Assembly: GCF_002006345.1 (NCBI RefSeq)
Contig: NZ_LZZM01000200.1
Coordinates: forward strand, 1 to 39,200
Origin: Clostridium puniceum
GTDB taxonomy: Bacteria > Bacillota > Clostridia > Clostridiales > Clostridiaceae
Length of the DNA stretch: 39,200 nucleotides
Direction: 5' to 3'
Shown here: positions 7,764-16,047 of the stretch, in pieces
How the letters are laid out: each line of letters begins with the position of its first letter
Position numbering within the stretch: the first letter of the stretch is position 1
Notes under the pieces: model-generated
Databases searched by the model: none
Told to the model about the DNA's origin: nothing
What the model saw: only the letters and a program-made list of their open reading frames with translations
Position numbers and translations under genes: made by a program

Positions 7764-8564
7764 ATGTTTGAATTAGGTTTTATGCAAAATGCATTTATTG
7801 CAGGATTTATTGTTTCTATACTTTGCCCATTCATAGGGCTTTTTATTGTACTTAGGCGTTATTCTATGATTGGAGACACCTTATCACATTCTTCTTTTGC
7901 TGGAGTCGCAATTGGACTTCTCATAGGCGTTAATCCACTTTTAACTGCATTTTTATTCACAAGTGTCTGTGCTCTGGTTATAGAAGCTTTAAGAACTTAT
8001 TATAGTAAATATGCTGAGCTTGTAATGTCTATTGTTTTAACCTTAAGTTTAGGTATTGCGATTATTCTAATAAGTAGTGGAAAAGCCTCTGCTAAAGTTG
8101 ATTCATTTCTGTTCGGTAGTATTTTAACTGTTACCACATCAGATATTTTTTTAATTGCTATCGTAGGTGGAATTTGCCTTATAGCTCTTTTATTCCTCTA
8201 TAACAAGTTAATTTATGTGACCTTTGATGAAAATGGTGCAAAAACAACAGGTATTAATGTCAAATTAGTAAATTATATTTTTACTTTACTTGTTGGTGCT
8301 ACAATTTCTCTTTCAATAAGGGTAATGGGAATTCTAGTTGTTTCTTCAATAATCGTTGTTCCTGTAGCAACGGCTATGCAGCTAAAGAAAGGCTTTACTA
8401 AAACCTTAATTTTTGCAATTCTCTTTGGATTTTTAGATGTTATGATAGGACTTGTATTATCTTATTATATAAATAGTGCTCCAGGTGGAACAATAGCATT
8501 AACTTCCGTTATATTCCTACTACTAACTTTAATTTTTACAAGATTATTTAATTATGAAAATTAA
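7764..8564 (+). CDS. znuB: Zinc-type metal ABC transporter, permease protein
   Basis: Integral membrane permease of the ABC-3 family (ZnuB/AdcB type). The 266-residue protein has about eight hydrophobic segments. Characteristic family stretches include RRYSMIGDTLSHSSFAGVAIG near residues 31-50 and the C-terminal SAPGGTIALTS. It follows znuC by 22 bases with an AGGAAGG-like ribosome-binding site, and the pair ends at a strong bidirectional terminator. The operon contains only ATPase and permease, so the metal-binding lipoprotein (ZnuA/AdcA) must be encoded elsewhere. Zinc is preferred over manganese because of the ATPase features, but the metal is not proven. Confidence 0.88.
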   Translation: MFELGFMQNAFIAGFIVSILCPFIGLFIVLRRYSMIGDTLSHSSFAGVAIGLLIGVNPLLTAFLFTSVCALVIEALRTYYSKYAELVMSIVLTLSLGIAIILISSGKASAKVDSFLFGSILTVTTSDIFLIAIVGGICLIALLFLYNKLIYVTFDENGAKTTGINVKLVNYIFTLLVGATISLSIRVMGILVVSSIIVVPVATAMQLKKGFTKTLIFAILFGFLDVMIGLVLSYYINSAPGGTIALTSVIFLLLTLIFTRLFNYEN

Positions 8565-8613
8565 TAATACATATATATTAATCTATTATTAAAAATTTTA
8601 TATAAGTATAAAT

Positions 8614-8659
8614 AAAAAACATTCGCTAAGCATAAAATCTGCCTATTCGAATGTTTTTT
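8614..8659. terminator. Bidirectional terminator between znuB and phnW
   Basis: AAAAAACATTCG (8614-8625) pairs with CGAATGTTTTTT (8648-8659). T-runs flank it on both strands. It serves the converging znuCB and phosphonate operons. Confidence 0.85.
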
Positions 8660-8683
8660 TCATAGAAATTTAATTCTTACCTG

Positions 8684-9817
8684 TTAAGAATTAACTGCAA
8701 ACTGACAAAAATATTCTTCTAATATTTCTATAAATTTGGTCATATTCTCTAGATATATTTGACCTATGTTAGCTATTCTAAATGTGTTTTCAGATGAAAT
8801 TTTCCCTGGATAAATTGTAAATCCTCTATTATATAAATATTCATGTAATTCTTCAAAAGAATATCCATCAATTTTTGGCTCAACAATTGAAGTTAAAAGC
8901 ATAGAAGATGCGTCTTCATTTACCAGCTTCTTTAAATTAAGCTTATCTAAGCCTTTCCAAAGAATTTGACAACATTCTTTATATCTTTCATTTCTATTTT
9001 CTATTGTTTCCTCTTTTGCTTCTATTATAGCTTGTTTTAATGCATATAGAACTTGTACTGGAGGAGTAAATCTCATTTGGTAATTATCTTTAAAATATGA
9101 ATATTGCTTATACATATTAAGATAAAGATTCCTTGGCTTAATATTCCTAGTTTTTTCTAAAGACTCTTTATTGGCTATCACAAAACTTATTCCAGCCATT
9201 CCTTGTATACACTTGTTTGAACTTGAAGCTAAATATGAAATATTCATTTCATACATATTTATAGGGATTCCTGCAAAAGAACTCATAGCATCAACTATCA
9301 TTTCTATTTTATATTTCCTGCAAATCTGCCCTATGGACTTTATGTCATTTAAAATTCCTGTTGTGGTTTCATGGTGAATTACTGCTAGATGACTTATGCT
9401 TTTTTTTTCATTTTCAAAATTATTTAAATTATACTTCTTTATTAACTCTTCTAATTCACTTAAATTTATTTTTTCTACTCCTGAACTTTTATATTCTATA
9501 TAACTTAAACCATATATTTCAGCTATCTCGCATATTCTTTTACCATAAGCTCCATTGTTAATTATTAAAACTATTTCTTCATCTACTACTGAACTTAATA
9601 TAGCTTCAACAGCTGCTGTTCCTGAACCACCAAAAAGTATAGTTGTATAATCATCATTTGAACCTACAAAATTAGTAAGTTCCTTTGATACAAATTCCAT
9701 AATATCCCCAAATTCTTTTTCCCTTGGGCAAATATCAGGTACAACTTGAGCAAATTTTACTGTATCTGAAGTTGTTGCAGGTCCTGGATTTAACAATATA
9801 TTTCTTTTAATATCCAT
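8684..9817 (-). CDS. phnW: 2-aminoethylphosphonate transaminase-like enzyme
   Basis: PLP-dependent fold-type I aminotransferase, 377 residues. The N-terminal LLNPGPATTS is characteristic of the PhnW/alanine-glyoxylate aminotransferase group. Asp176 in VDAMSSF should contact the PLP ring nitrogen and Lys202 in SSSNKCIQG should be the Schiff-base lysine. PhnW interconverts 2-aminoethylphosphonate plus pyruvate with phosphonoacetaldehyde plus alanine. Next to PEP mutase and phosphonopyruvate decarboxylase the biosynthetic direction is expected. It is the last gene of the operon, 153 bases after ppd, with AGGAGG before the ATG. Operon context makes the substrate assignment good; activity on another phosphonate aldehyde remains possible. 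Confidence 0.88.
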   Translation of the reverse strand: MDIKRNILLNPGPATTSDTVKFAQVVPDICPREKEFGDIMEFVSKELTNFVGSNDDYTTILFGGSGTAAVEAILSSVVDEEIVLIINNGAYGKRICEIAEIYGLSYIEYKSSGVEKINLSELEELIKKYNLNNFENEKKSISHLAVIHHETTTGILNDIKSIGQICRKYKIEMIVDAMSSFAGIPINMYEMNISYLASSSNKCIQGMAGISFVIANKESLEKTRNIKPRNLYLNMYKQYSYFKDNYQMRFTPPVQVLYALKQAIIEAKEETIENRNERYKECCQILWKGLDKLNLKKLVNEDASSMLLTSIVEPKIDGYSFEELHEYLYNRGFTIYPGKISSENTFRIANIGQIYLENMTKFIEILEEYFCQFAVNS

Positions 9818-9970
9818 TTTGTTTCCTCCTATGAAGCATATAATGAAATAATATGATCTTATTTTTAAGTCACGTAAAACTTTACGCTTCTAGCCTATTA
9901 CTAAAATCCAATTACTGAATATATTTTTGTAACAGTTCCTCATGTTATCATTCCTAAATATGCTTAATTT

Positions 9971-11104
9971 TTATTTATCTAAAAACTTCATAAATGCTTC
10001 TTTATTTTCAATTGGTGTTGTTGTAGGTCTTCCTAAATCTTTTCTTGCACCCTTTTTCACTTTAATTTCTAATAATATTGGCCCTTTTACGTCAGCTATT
10101 TCTTTTGATAGTTTCACAAGTTGCTCTTTTGAACTACATGAATAACATTTTTTATATCCACAGGCTTTTGCAATATCTAACGTATCTATTTTAAAGCCTA
10201 CGGTTTCTTGGCCACCAACAGAATCATGTGCACCGTTATTTATCAATATATGTCTAAAATTCTTTGGTTCTTCATTTCCTATTATAGCTAAGCCCCCAAG
10301 ATGCATTAGTAAGGCTCCATCTCCATCAATGCAATAAATGTCTTTATCCTTATTACTTAAAGCAATTCCCAAAGCAATTTGTGATGCATGTCCCATTGAA
10401 CCAACCGTTAAAAAATCTCTATTATGATTTTCTTTATATTTTTCCCTTAATTCAAAAAGTTCTCTTGATGCCATTCCAGTAGTTGATACAATTACAGATT
10501 CTTGCTTTATATTATTTATTACAGCCTCTATAGCCTCTTCCCTTGTCATTTCAAAATCAAGGCTAGTATTATTCTTAAGCTTATATTCATTAAAAGCATC
10601 TTTTTTTATTACTAACGCATAGGGTTCATTATTTTCATTCATATAATCGCATGCTTTTTTTAGCTTCACTCTCATTTCATCATTATTTGTAACCCTATCT
10701 AAAATTTCATACTCAATTCCTAACAAGTTCAAAGTTTCAAGCGTAATTAAACCTTGCTTCTTATGTTGAGGTTCATCCGTCTTGTTTGGTTCTCCTCTCC
10801 ATCCAATCACTAAAAGCATTGGTATGCTGTAGACTAATTTATCTGAAAGAGAAGCAAGTGGATTTACAGCATTTCCAATTCCTGAATTTTGCATATACAC
10901 AAGCCCAATTTTCCTCGTTCCTAAATGGTATCCTGCTGCTAAACCTATAGCATTTCCTTCATTAGCTGAAATTATGTTTTTATCACTGCTTACATGCTCC
11001 TTAATATAAGCACAAAAGGATTTTAACAAGGAATCTGGAATACCTGTAAAAAAACTTATATCATTGTTTAATAATTCATTATAAAAATCTTTAACTTCAA
11101 TCAT
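9971..11104 (-). CDS. aepY: Phosphonopyruvate decarboxylase
   Basis: ThDP-dependent decarboxylase converting phosphonopyruvate to phosphonoacetaldehyde and CO2, the irreversible step that pulls the unfavourable PEP mutase reaction forward. The 377-residue protein has Glu49 in NEGNAIGLAAG, the expected cofactor-activating glutamate, and the ThDP/Mg motif from GDG (261-263) to NN (289-290). GSMGHASQIALG and the HKKQG stretch are typical of Ppd. It follows pepM by 82 bases and precedes phnW. AGGAG precedes the ATG. Sulfopyruvate decarboxylase is the close alternative family, but the PepM partner decides for phosphonopyruvate. Confidence 0.93.
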   Translation of the reverse strand: MIEVKDFYNELLNNDISFFTGIPDSLLKSFCAYIKEHVSSDKNIISANEGNAIGLAAGYHLGTRKIGLVYMQNSGIGNAVNPLASLSDKLVYSIPMLLVIGWRGEPNKTDEPQHKKQGLITLETLNLLGIEYEILDRVTNNDEMRVKLKKACDYMNENNEPYALVIKKDAFNEYKLKNNTSLDFEMTREEAIEAVINNIKQESVIVSTTGMASRELFELREKYKENHNRDFLTVGSMGHASQIALGIALSNKDKDIYCIDGDGALLMHLGGLAIIGNEEPKNFRHILINNGAHDSVGGQETVGFKIDTLDIAKACGYKKCYSCSSKEQLVKLSKEIADVKGPILLEIKVKKGARKDLGRPTTTPIENKEAFMKFLDK

Positions 11105-11186
11105 TCACTTCAACTCCTACAAACTAACCTTAAAGAAAGGCTCCTGCTTTTCTCCTCAAACTCTAAATTTTTAATTCTTAACTGAA

Positions 11187-12485
11187 CTACATTCCACCTG
11201 GAATTAGAGTAAGAATTTCTTTTATAGGCATGCAATTTACTGATGCTTCTTTAGATCTTCCATTTTCTAATATGCTCTTTGCTGTGTTTACCATAGCTGG
11301 ATATGCACTTCTTATTAGATGATTTGCATGTATAATCACACTAATCCCAAGATTGACCAATTCTTCTTCTGTCATAAAATTATAGGAAGTTGGCACTACT
11401 ATTAATGGAACCTTAATTTCAAACTCATTATATCTTCTGCAAAATTCAATTATTTCTTTTCCGTCTTTTTCTTTACTATGAATCATAATCCCGTCAGTTC
11501 CTGATTCAATATAAGCTTTAGCTCTATTTACGGCATCATCCATTCCTGCGCCTGCAATTAAGCTTTCAATTCTTGAAATTATCATAAAATCACTAGTTAC
11601 TCTAGCTTCTCTTCCTGCTCTTATTTTGTCACTAAAATGTTCTATGGTATCTTGTGTCTGCTCAACTTCAGTTCCAAATAAAGAATTTTTCTTAAGTCCT
11701 ATTTTATCTTCAATAATAATTGCTGAAACCCCTAATCTTTCAAGAGTTTTAACTGTATAAACAAAATGTTCAATTTGCCCTCCTGTATCTCCATCAACTA
11801 TTATTGGTTTTGTTGTGACTTCTAAAATATCATTTATAGTATTTAATCTAGATGTTAAATCTACTAATTCTATATCTGGCTTTCCTTTAGCAGTTGAATC
11901 ACATAAAGAACTTATCCACATACCATCAAACTCTTTTATTTTCCCTCCTATTTTAACTCTAGTTTTCTCAACTATAAGTCCAGTTAAACCATTATGAGCT
12001 TCAAGTATTCTAACTGGCTTTTTAGAATAAATTAATTCCTTAAGACTTTTCATTCTTATTTCCGGAGTTGTGCCTATTTGTGCTAACTCTTCATCTAATT
12101 TAGAAATAGAAACACCTTTAGTATATGGTACTTCAACAAGTTCTCCACCCCATCCCTTTATTGTAGCTATAACTTTTTCTCTAAGTTCCTTTTGAGATCC
12201 TTCTTTCCAATCGTCTCCATGAAGTACATACTTTGGCTTTAATTTAATTAAATTTTCAACCTGATCTAAGCTATCCTGCGGAACTACAGATACAACACCT
12301 TTAATATTGCTTACTACTTCTTTTCTTTCCTCATACTTCATTATAGGGTTTCTCCAATAACCTCTTATAACATCATCTGTATGTAGGCCTACTATTATAT
12401 CTCCAAATTCTCTTGCTTTATTTAATACATTCAAATGCCCTTGGTGAATTATATCTGCACTCATAGCAACATAAACTGTTTTCAT
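11187..12485 (-). CDS. pepM: PEP mutase with N-terminal cytidylyltransferase domain
   Basis: Bifunctional-looking 432-residue protein. Residues about 1-135 form a cytidylyltransferase-like domain with HQGH at 14-17 (HxGH nucleotide-binding motif) and a GVSISKL stretch resembling the GISTSKI of glycerol-3-phosphate cytidylyltransferases. Residues about 145-430 are PEP mutase of the isocitrate-lyase superfamily, with the diagnostic EDKX5NS motif (Glu259, Asp260, Lys261, then Asn267-Ser268), which separates true mutases from lyases. The mutase forms the C-P bond, converting PEP to phosphonopyruvate. The fused domain suggests CMP-activation of a product, probably 2-aminoethylphosphonate. It is second in the operon. 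AGGAG precedes the ATG. Confidence 0.95.
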   Translation of the reverse strand: MKTVYVAMSADIIHQGHLNVLNKAREFGDIIVGLHTDDVIRGYWRNPIMKYEERKEVVSNIKGVVSVVPQDSLDQVENLIKLKPKYVLHGDDWKEGSQKELREKVIATIKGWGGELVEVPYTKGVSISKLDEELAQIGTTPEIRMKSLKELIYSKKPVRILEAHNGLTGLIVEKTRVKIGGKIKEFDGMWISSLCDSTAKGKPDIELVDLTSRLNTINDILEVTTKPIIVDGDTGGQIEHFVYTVKTLERLGVSAIIIEDKIGLKKNSLFGTEVEQTQDTIEHFSDKIRAGREARVTSDFMIISRIESLIAGAGMDDAVNRAKAYIESGTDGIMIHSKEKDGKEIIEFCRRYNEFEIKVPLIVVPTSYNFMTEEELVNLGISVIIHANHLIRSAYPAMVNTAKSILENGRSKEASVNCMPIKEILTLIPGGM

Positions 12486-12601
12486 ATATTAACACACTCC
12501 TAAAATTTATAATTACTTTCTAATAAATCATGTATATTTCAAAATTTAATAACATTCTCTTATTAAATTCTATATCTTCATTTAAATTCAAATTAATTTA
12601 C

Positions 12602-13405
12602 CTATAAATTTGCTGTTTCTTCTACAATTCTTTCTAACTTAGGAAGCACAAGTGTTTTTATTCTTTCAAGATGATTTTTATCATCAATTTCTCCCCATAC
12701 TAAATTATCAATTTTTAAATATCCAATCTTTCTTTTTTGTGCAGCATCAAATATTGCATTCTCATAATCATATTTTTTTGTTTTTTTGTTTGCACTCTTA
12801 AAAAAGTTTTCTTCATTTTTATAATCATTTATTCTATTATTAAAATCTCTATATTGTCTTAACATCTCTTTATATAGTTCAAGTGATATCTTAGAAATTC
12901 CAACTAATTCTCCATATACTTGTCCTATTTCGTTTCTATTTTTAGATATCTTATATAAATTCTCTTCTCTAACTTCCACATAACATTCATCACCAGAATT
13001 AGTTGGTCCACTTAACAAAATACAATCATCATTTTCATAATTAATAACTTTTATTAAACCATAAACTTCATATATAAGATCACTTTCTAACAATAAGAAA
13101 TCTTCTTTTAGTTCATCTTCCAATATTGATAAAGAAGTCATGCTTCCTGTTGCTTTATACTTTCTATTTTTTCTTGTTTGAATATAACTATTTTCTTTTG
13201 CTAATTCATCATAAAATTCATTTAAATGACCTGTTACTATATAAATTTTTTCAATTCCTAAGCTTCTTAACTTTTCAATGGATCTTTCAACTAAACTTCT
13301 ACCATTTACTTTTATAAGACCTTTTGGTAACATGTCATTAGTTATATCTTGCAACCTTGATCCCATGCCTGCTGCTAAAATTACAGCTGTTTTTATATTT
13401 CCCAT
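12602..13405 (-). CDS. LicC-like nucleotidyltransferase of the phosphonate operon
   Basis: NTP_transferase-family protein of 267 residues. The N-terminal LAAGMGSRL (10-18) and Lys28 in LPKGLI form the NTP-binding signature. Asp109 in LLLESDL is the likely metal ligand and a C-terminal WGEIDD is typical of LicC/PntC-like enzymes. Relatives make CDP-choline or CMP-2-aminoethylphosphonate from CTP. In this operon (followed by pepM, ppd, phnW) CMP-activation of 2-aminoethylphosphonate is the best guess. It is the first gene, with AAGGAG 12 bases before the ATG, a slightly long spacing. It duplicates, at least formally, the cytidylyltransferase domain fused to PepM. A sugar-nucleotide activity is not excluded. 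Confidence 0.82.
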   Translation of the reverse strand: MGNIKTAVILAAGMGSRLQDITNDMLPKGLIKVNGRSLVERSIEKLRSLGIEKIYIVTGHLNEFYDELAKENSYIQTRKNRKYKATGSMTSLSILEDELKEDFLLLESDLIYEVYGLIKVINYENDDCILLSGPTNSGDECYVEVREENLYKISKNRNEIGQVYGELVGISKISLELYKEMLRQYRDFNNRINDYKNEENFFKSANKKTKKYDYENAIFDAAQKRKIGYLKIDNLVWGEIDDKNHLERIKTLVLPKLERIVEETANL

Positions 13406-13697
13406 AAATTCACACTACTCCTTTCTGCTTACAAATAATTTTGATTGCTCTCTAATTTTCATTACTCTTTTTCATTTATTAAAATGCAATAACTTTAAGT
13501 TCATTTTTTGAACAATATTATATTAACACCTTTCATTGTTCAAAACAACATGTTCATGTAAAAAAATTACTTATTTTTTAATATATATTCTTTAATAAGA
13601 AAATTTTTCATTAGCTCAATTCATAAAAATACAAAGATAAAATATTATGTTATAAAATTGAAAATATTAATGTTAATTTAACTTTAATTACTGTATA
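13406..13697 (-). other. Leader and promoter region of the phosphonate operon
   Basis: About 290 bases upstream of the nucleotidyltransferase gene, AT-rich and without ORFs. It contains a promoter candidate with four GAAC/GTTC boxes (13497-13557), about 100 bases before the start codon. I see nothing else of note. Confidence 0.5.
13497..13557 (-). promoter_or_regulatory. Promoter with GAAC/GTTC box array for the phosphonate operon
   Basis: On the minus strand, ATGAACAT (13550-13557) and TTGAACAA (13536-13543) are followed by TTGTTCAA (13508-13515) and ATGAACTT (13497-13504). The inner pair extends to a perfect inverted repeat TTGAACAAT/ATTGTTCAA (arms 13535-13543 and 13508-13516). TTGAAC can serve as -35, with TAATAT (13515-13520) at 17 bases or TATAAT (13517-13522) at 15. 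The boxes bracket the promoter and could bind a repressor. The regulator is unknown. Confidence 0.45.
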
Positions 13698-13744
13698 AAA
13701 AAAGTTACTACCTATATGACCTGCATATGGGTAGTAACTTTTTT
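13698..13744. terminator. Very strong bidirectional hairpin terminator
   Basis: Arms 13698-13718 and 13724-13744 pair over 21 positions with one G-U type mismatch and a 5-base loop. T-runs follow on both strands. It lies 190 bases beyond the secG terminator and 170 bases upstream of the phosphonate promoter, so it may be a second backstop or the end of a short unannotated transcript from 13745-13885. Confidence 0.8.
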
Positions 13745-13883
13745 ATTTAATAAATAGATTAACTAATATTTGACTATATTGTTCAGTTATTGGTGCAAAT
13801 ACTATTGTAATTAATTTTATTATAAAATTTGTTATATTTTATGTTTATAATACTTAAGATTATAATTGCTAATATTATTATAT

Positions 13884-13909
13884 AAAAAAGGCTACTTAAG
13901 TAAAGTAGC
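13884..13909 (-). terminator. secG terminator
   Basis: GCTACTT (13891-13897) pairs with AAGTAGC (13903-13909) around a 5-base loop. On the minus strand the stem is followed closely by a T-run (plus-strand AAAAAA at 13884-13889). It lies 10 bases after the secG stop. Confidence 0.7.
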
Positions 13910-13918
13910 TCAGATTTA

Positions 13919-14152
13919 TTATTTTATTAAATTTAACACGATTGTGTTTATTGCAAAAAGTGCCATAAACATAACTGTTAATCTTACAAGAACAGCTTCT
14001 TTAGTTCTTGATTTGTTTTTTGAAAAGAATGTATCATTTGTACTTCCTTGTATTAAACCACTTAAGGCATCAGATTTACTAGGTTGCATATAAATTGTCA
14101 CAATTACTCCTATTCCCAATAACACCTCTAAGACTAATAATATATTTTGCAT
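13919..14152 (-). CDS. secG: Preprotein translocase subunit SecG
   Basis: Small membrane subunit of the SecYEG protein-export channel, 77 residues. It has two hydrophobic helices (about residues 3-22 and 53-74) joined by a Gly/Ser-rich polar loop (SDALSGLIQGSTNDTFF), the standard SecG layout. I place the start at ATG 14152, 7 bases after GGAGGTG. An upstream in-frame GTG at 14161 lies inside that ribosome-binding site and cannot be the start. It follows eno, as in other clostridia, but the rnr and smpB genes that often come next are absent. The phosphonate operon follows instead. Confidence 0.93.
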   Translation of the reverse strand: MQNILLVLEVLLGIGVIVTIYMQPSKSDALSGLIQGSTNDTFFSKNKSRTKEAVLVRLTVMFMALFAINTIVLNLIK

Positions 14153-14279
14153 AGGTAACACCTCCTATAATAATCAATAACATACAATTTAAATAATATC
14201 ACATTTGTTTATTTATTACAACTTTATATATTGATAAAATTAAATCTAAATTTATTTATATTATATCAAATTTTCAAAA

Positions 14280-14309
14280 AAAGTTATAGGGAAATTTCCC
14301 TATAACTTT
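14280..14309 (-). terminator. Enolase terminator
   Basis: AAAGTTATAGGGAAA is followed directly by its exact complement, a 30-base perfect palindrome. A-rich bases on its 5' plus-strand side give a minus-strand U-tract. It is 44 bases after the eno stop. Confidence 0.85.
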
Positions 14310-14352
14310 AAATTTTTAGATTTATAGATAAAATTATGTTACATCTTTAAAA

Positions 14353-15645
14353 TTATTTTATATTAAAGAATGCTTTTTTTCCTCTGTATTCAGCTACTTC
14401 TTCTAATTGTTCTTCTATTCTTAACAATTGATTATACTTTGCAACTCTTTCTGATCTAGCTGGTGCACCAGTCTTTATTTGTCCTGCATTTACAGCTACA
14501 ACTAAGTCTGCTATTGTTGTATCTTCTGTTTCTCCTGACCTATGAGAAACAACTGCTGTATAACCTGCTCTATTAGCCATTTCTATAGCATTTAAAGTTT
14601 CTGTTAATGTACCTATTTGATTTAACTTAATAAGAATGGAATTACCTACACCAAGTTCAATACCTTTTTCAAGCCTTTCAGTATTAGTAACAAATAAATC
14701 ATCACCAACTAATTGAACTTTCTTTCCTAATCTTTCAGTTATCAACTTCCAGCCTTCCCAATCTTCTTCTGCCATACCATCTTCAATTGAGATAATTGGA
14801 TATTTATTAACCCATTCTTCAAAGAAATCAACCATTTCTGCTGATGTTAGTGTTCTTCCTTCATGTTCTAATACATATTTACCATCTTTATAATATTCTG
14901 ATGATGCAGCATCAATTGCAATAAATATTTCTTCTCCTGCTTTATAACCAGCTTTTCCGATTGCTTCAATTATAACATCAAGAGCTTCTGAATTTGATTT
15001 TAAATTTGGAGCAAATCCACCTTCATCACCAATTCCAGTTGAATATCCCTTATCATTTAAAATTTTCTTTAATGTATGATATACTTCAGCACACATTCTT
15101 AAAGCTTCACTAAAAGTAGGCGCTCCAGCTGGCATAATCATAAATTCTTGTAAATCAACTGAATTATCAGCATGTGATCCTCCATTTAAAATATTCATCA
15201 TAGGAACTGGCAATACTTTTGCATTTATTCCACCTATATATCTATATAAAGGCATATTTAATGCATTAGCTGCTGCATTTGCAACTGCTAATGATACGCC
15301 TAAAATAGAATTAGCTCCTAATTTTTCTTTATTCTTAGTCCCATCTAATTGAATAAGCATTTTATCTATATAAGTTTGATCAAATACATTAGTTCCTATT
15401 AATTCCTCTGCTATAGTATCATTAACATTCTTTACTGCATTTAAAACACCTTTGCCTAAAAATTTATCTTTATCGCCATCCCTTAGCTCTACAGCTTCAT
15501 ACATTCCAGTTGAAGCACCTGATGGTACTGCTGCTCTTCCAACTGTTCCATCTTCTAAATAAACTTCCACCTCTACTGTAGGAAAACACCTTGAGTCTAA
15601 AATTTGTCTAGCTACCACGTCTACAATTTCTAAATAATCTTTCAT
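14353..15645 (-). CDS. eno: Enolase
   Basis: Converts 2-phosphoglycerate to phosphoenolpyruvate with Mg2+ in lower glycolysis. The 430-residue protein has typical bacterial length. Visible motifs are the mobile loop SGASTG (42-47), GGSHADN with the active-site His, the metal-ligand segments AIDAASSE, SIEDGMAE and GDDLFVTN, the catalytic Lys in ILIKLNQIGT, and SHRSGETED. GAGGAGG precedes the ATG at good spacing. It is the last glycolytic gene of the cluster, before secG, and carries its own terminator. The small kinase-like gene lies between it and gpmI. Its product PEP also feeds the neighbouring PEP mutase pathway. Confidence 0.98.
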   Translation of the reverse strand: MKDYLEIVDVVARQILDSRCFPTVEVEVYLEDGTVGRAAVPSGASTGMYEAVELRDGDKDKFLGKGVLNAVKNVNDTIAEELIGTNVFDQTYIDKMLIQLDGTKNKEKLGANSILGVSLAVANAAANALNMPLYRYIGGINAKVLPVPMMNILNGGSHADNSVDLQEFMIMPAGAPTFSEALRMCAEVYHTLKKILNDKGYSTGIGDEGGFAPNLKSNSEALDVIIEAIGKAGYKAGEEIFIAIDAASSEYYKDGKYVLEHEGRTLTSAEMVDFFEEWVNKYPIISIEDGMAEEDWEGWKLITERLGKKVQLVGDDLFVTNTERLEKGIELGVGNSILIKLNQIGTLTETLNAIEMANRAGYTAVVSHRSGETEDTTIADLVVAVNAGQIKTGAPARSERVAKYNQLLRIEEQLEEVAEYRGKKAFFNIK

Positions 15646-16047
15646 TTAATATTACCTCCTCATTTCACTCCATTGAGAATTGTTATCAATATAATTATAA
15701 TGCATTTTTTTCTAATATGAAAGCTTTTTTTTCACTTGCTCTTATATTATTAGTAAATCAGCAAAAAATATTCAATCTTTTTAACTTTCAAATTAATTAT
15801 TCACTTCAAATATTCAAGTTTATTATATATTGGGTAATCTTAATCATTTAGTAAATTCAAATTATTTCTGTGCATTTTATTTTAGATTATTAAGTCGAAA
15901 TATTAAATAATCTTTATGAAAAAGAAGAAAATAGTTTCTTAATATATATTAAATTAAGAAGCTATTTTTTTATATTAATTTTATTTAATTTCAAATAAAA
16001 CAATTTAACTAATGGTTATTTTTTATTCTTTAGATAAATTTGATTGT
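15646..16047. other. Region upstream of eno containing a terminator
   Basis: This 402-base AT-rich gap holds the hairpin at 15928-15968 and a smaller inverted repeat (AGATTATT 15884-15891 with AATAATCT 15906-15913). The rest presumably contains the eno promoter, but no box pair is convincing. Confidence 0.4.
15928..15968. terminator. Hairpin terminator after the kinase-like gene
   Basis: AAAATAGTTTCTTAAT (15928-15943) pairs with 15953-15968 at 15 of 16 positions plus one wobble, with a 9-base loop. The best T-run is on the plus strand; on the minus strand a T-rich CTTCTTTTTC tail follows. Confidence 0.6.

Noticed and set aside
9870..9895. Small CGTAAA/TTTACG hairpin between ppd and phnW as a terminator
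   Set aside because: The 6-bp stem has a 2-base loop and no U-tract. The genes belong to one pathway and are probably co-transcribed.
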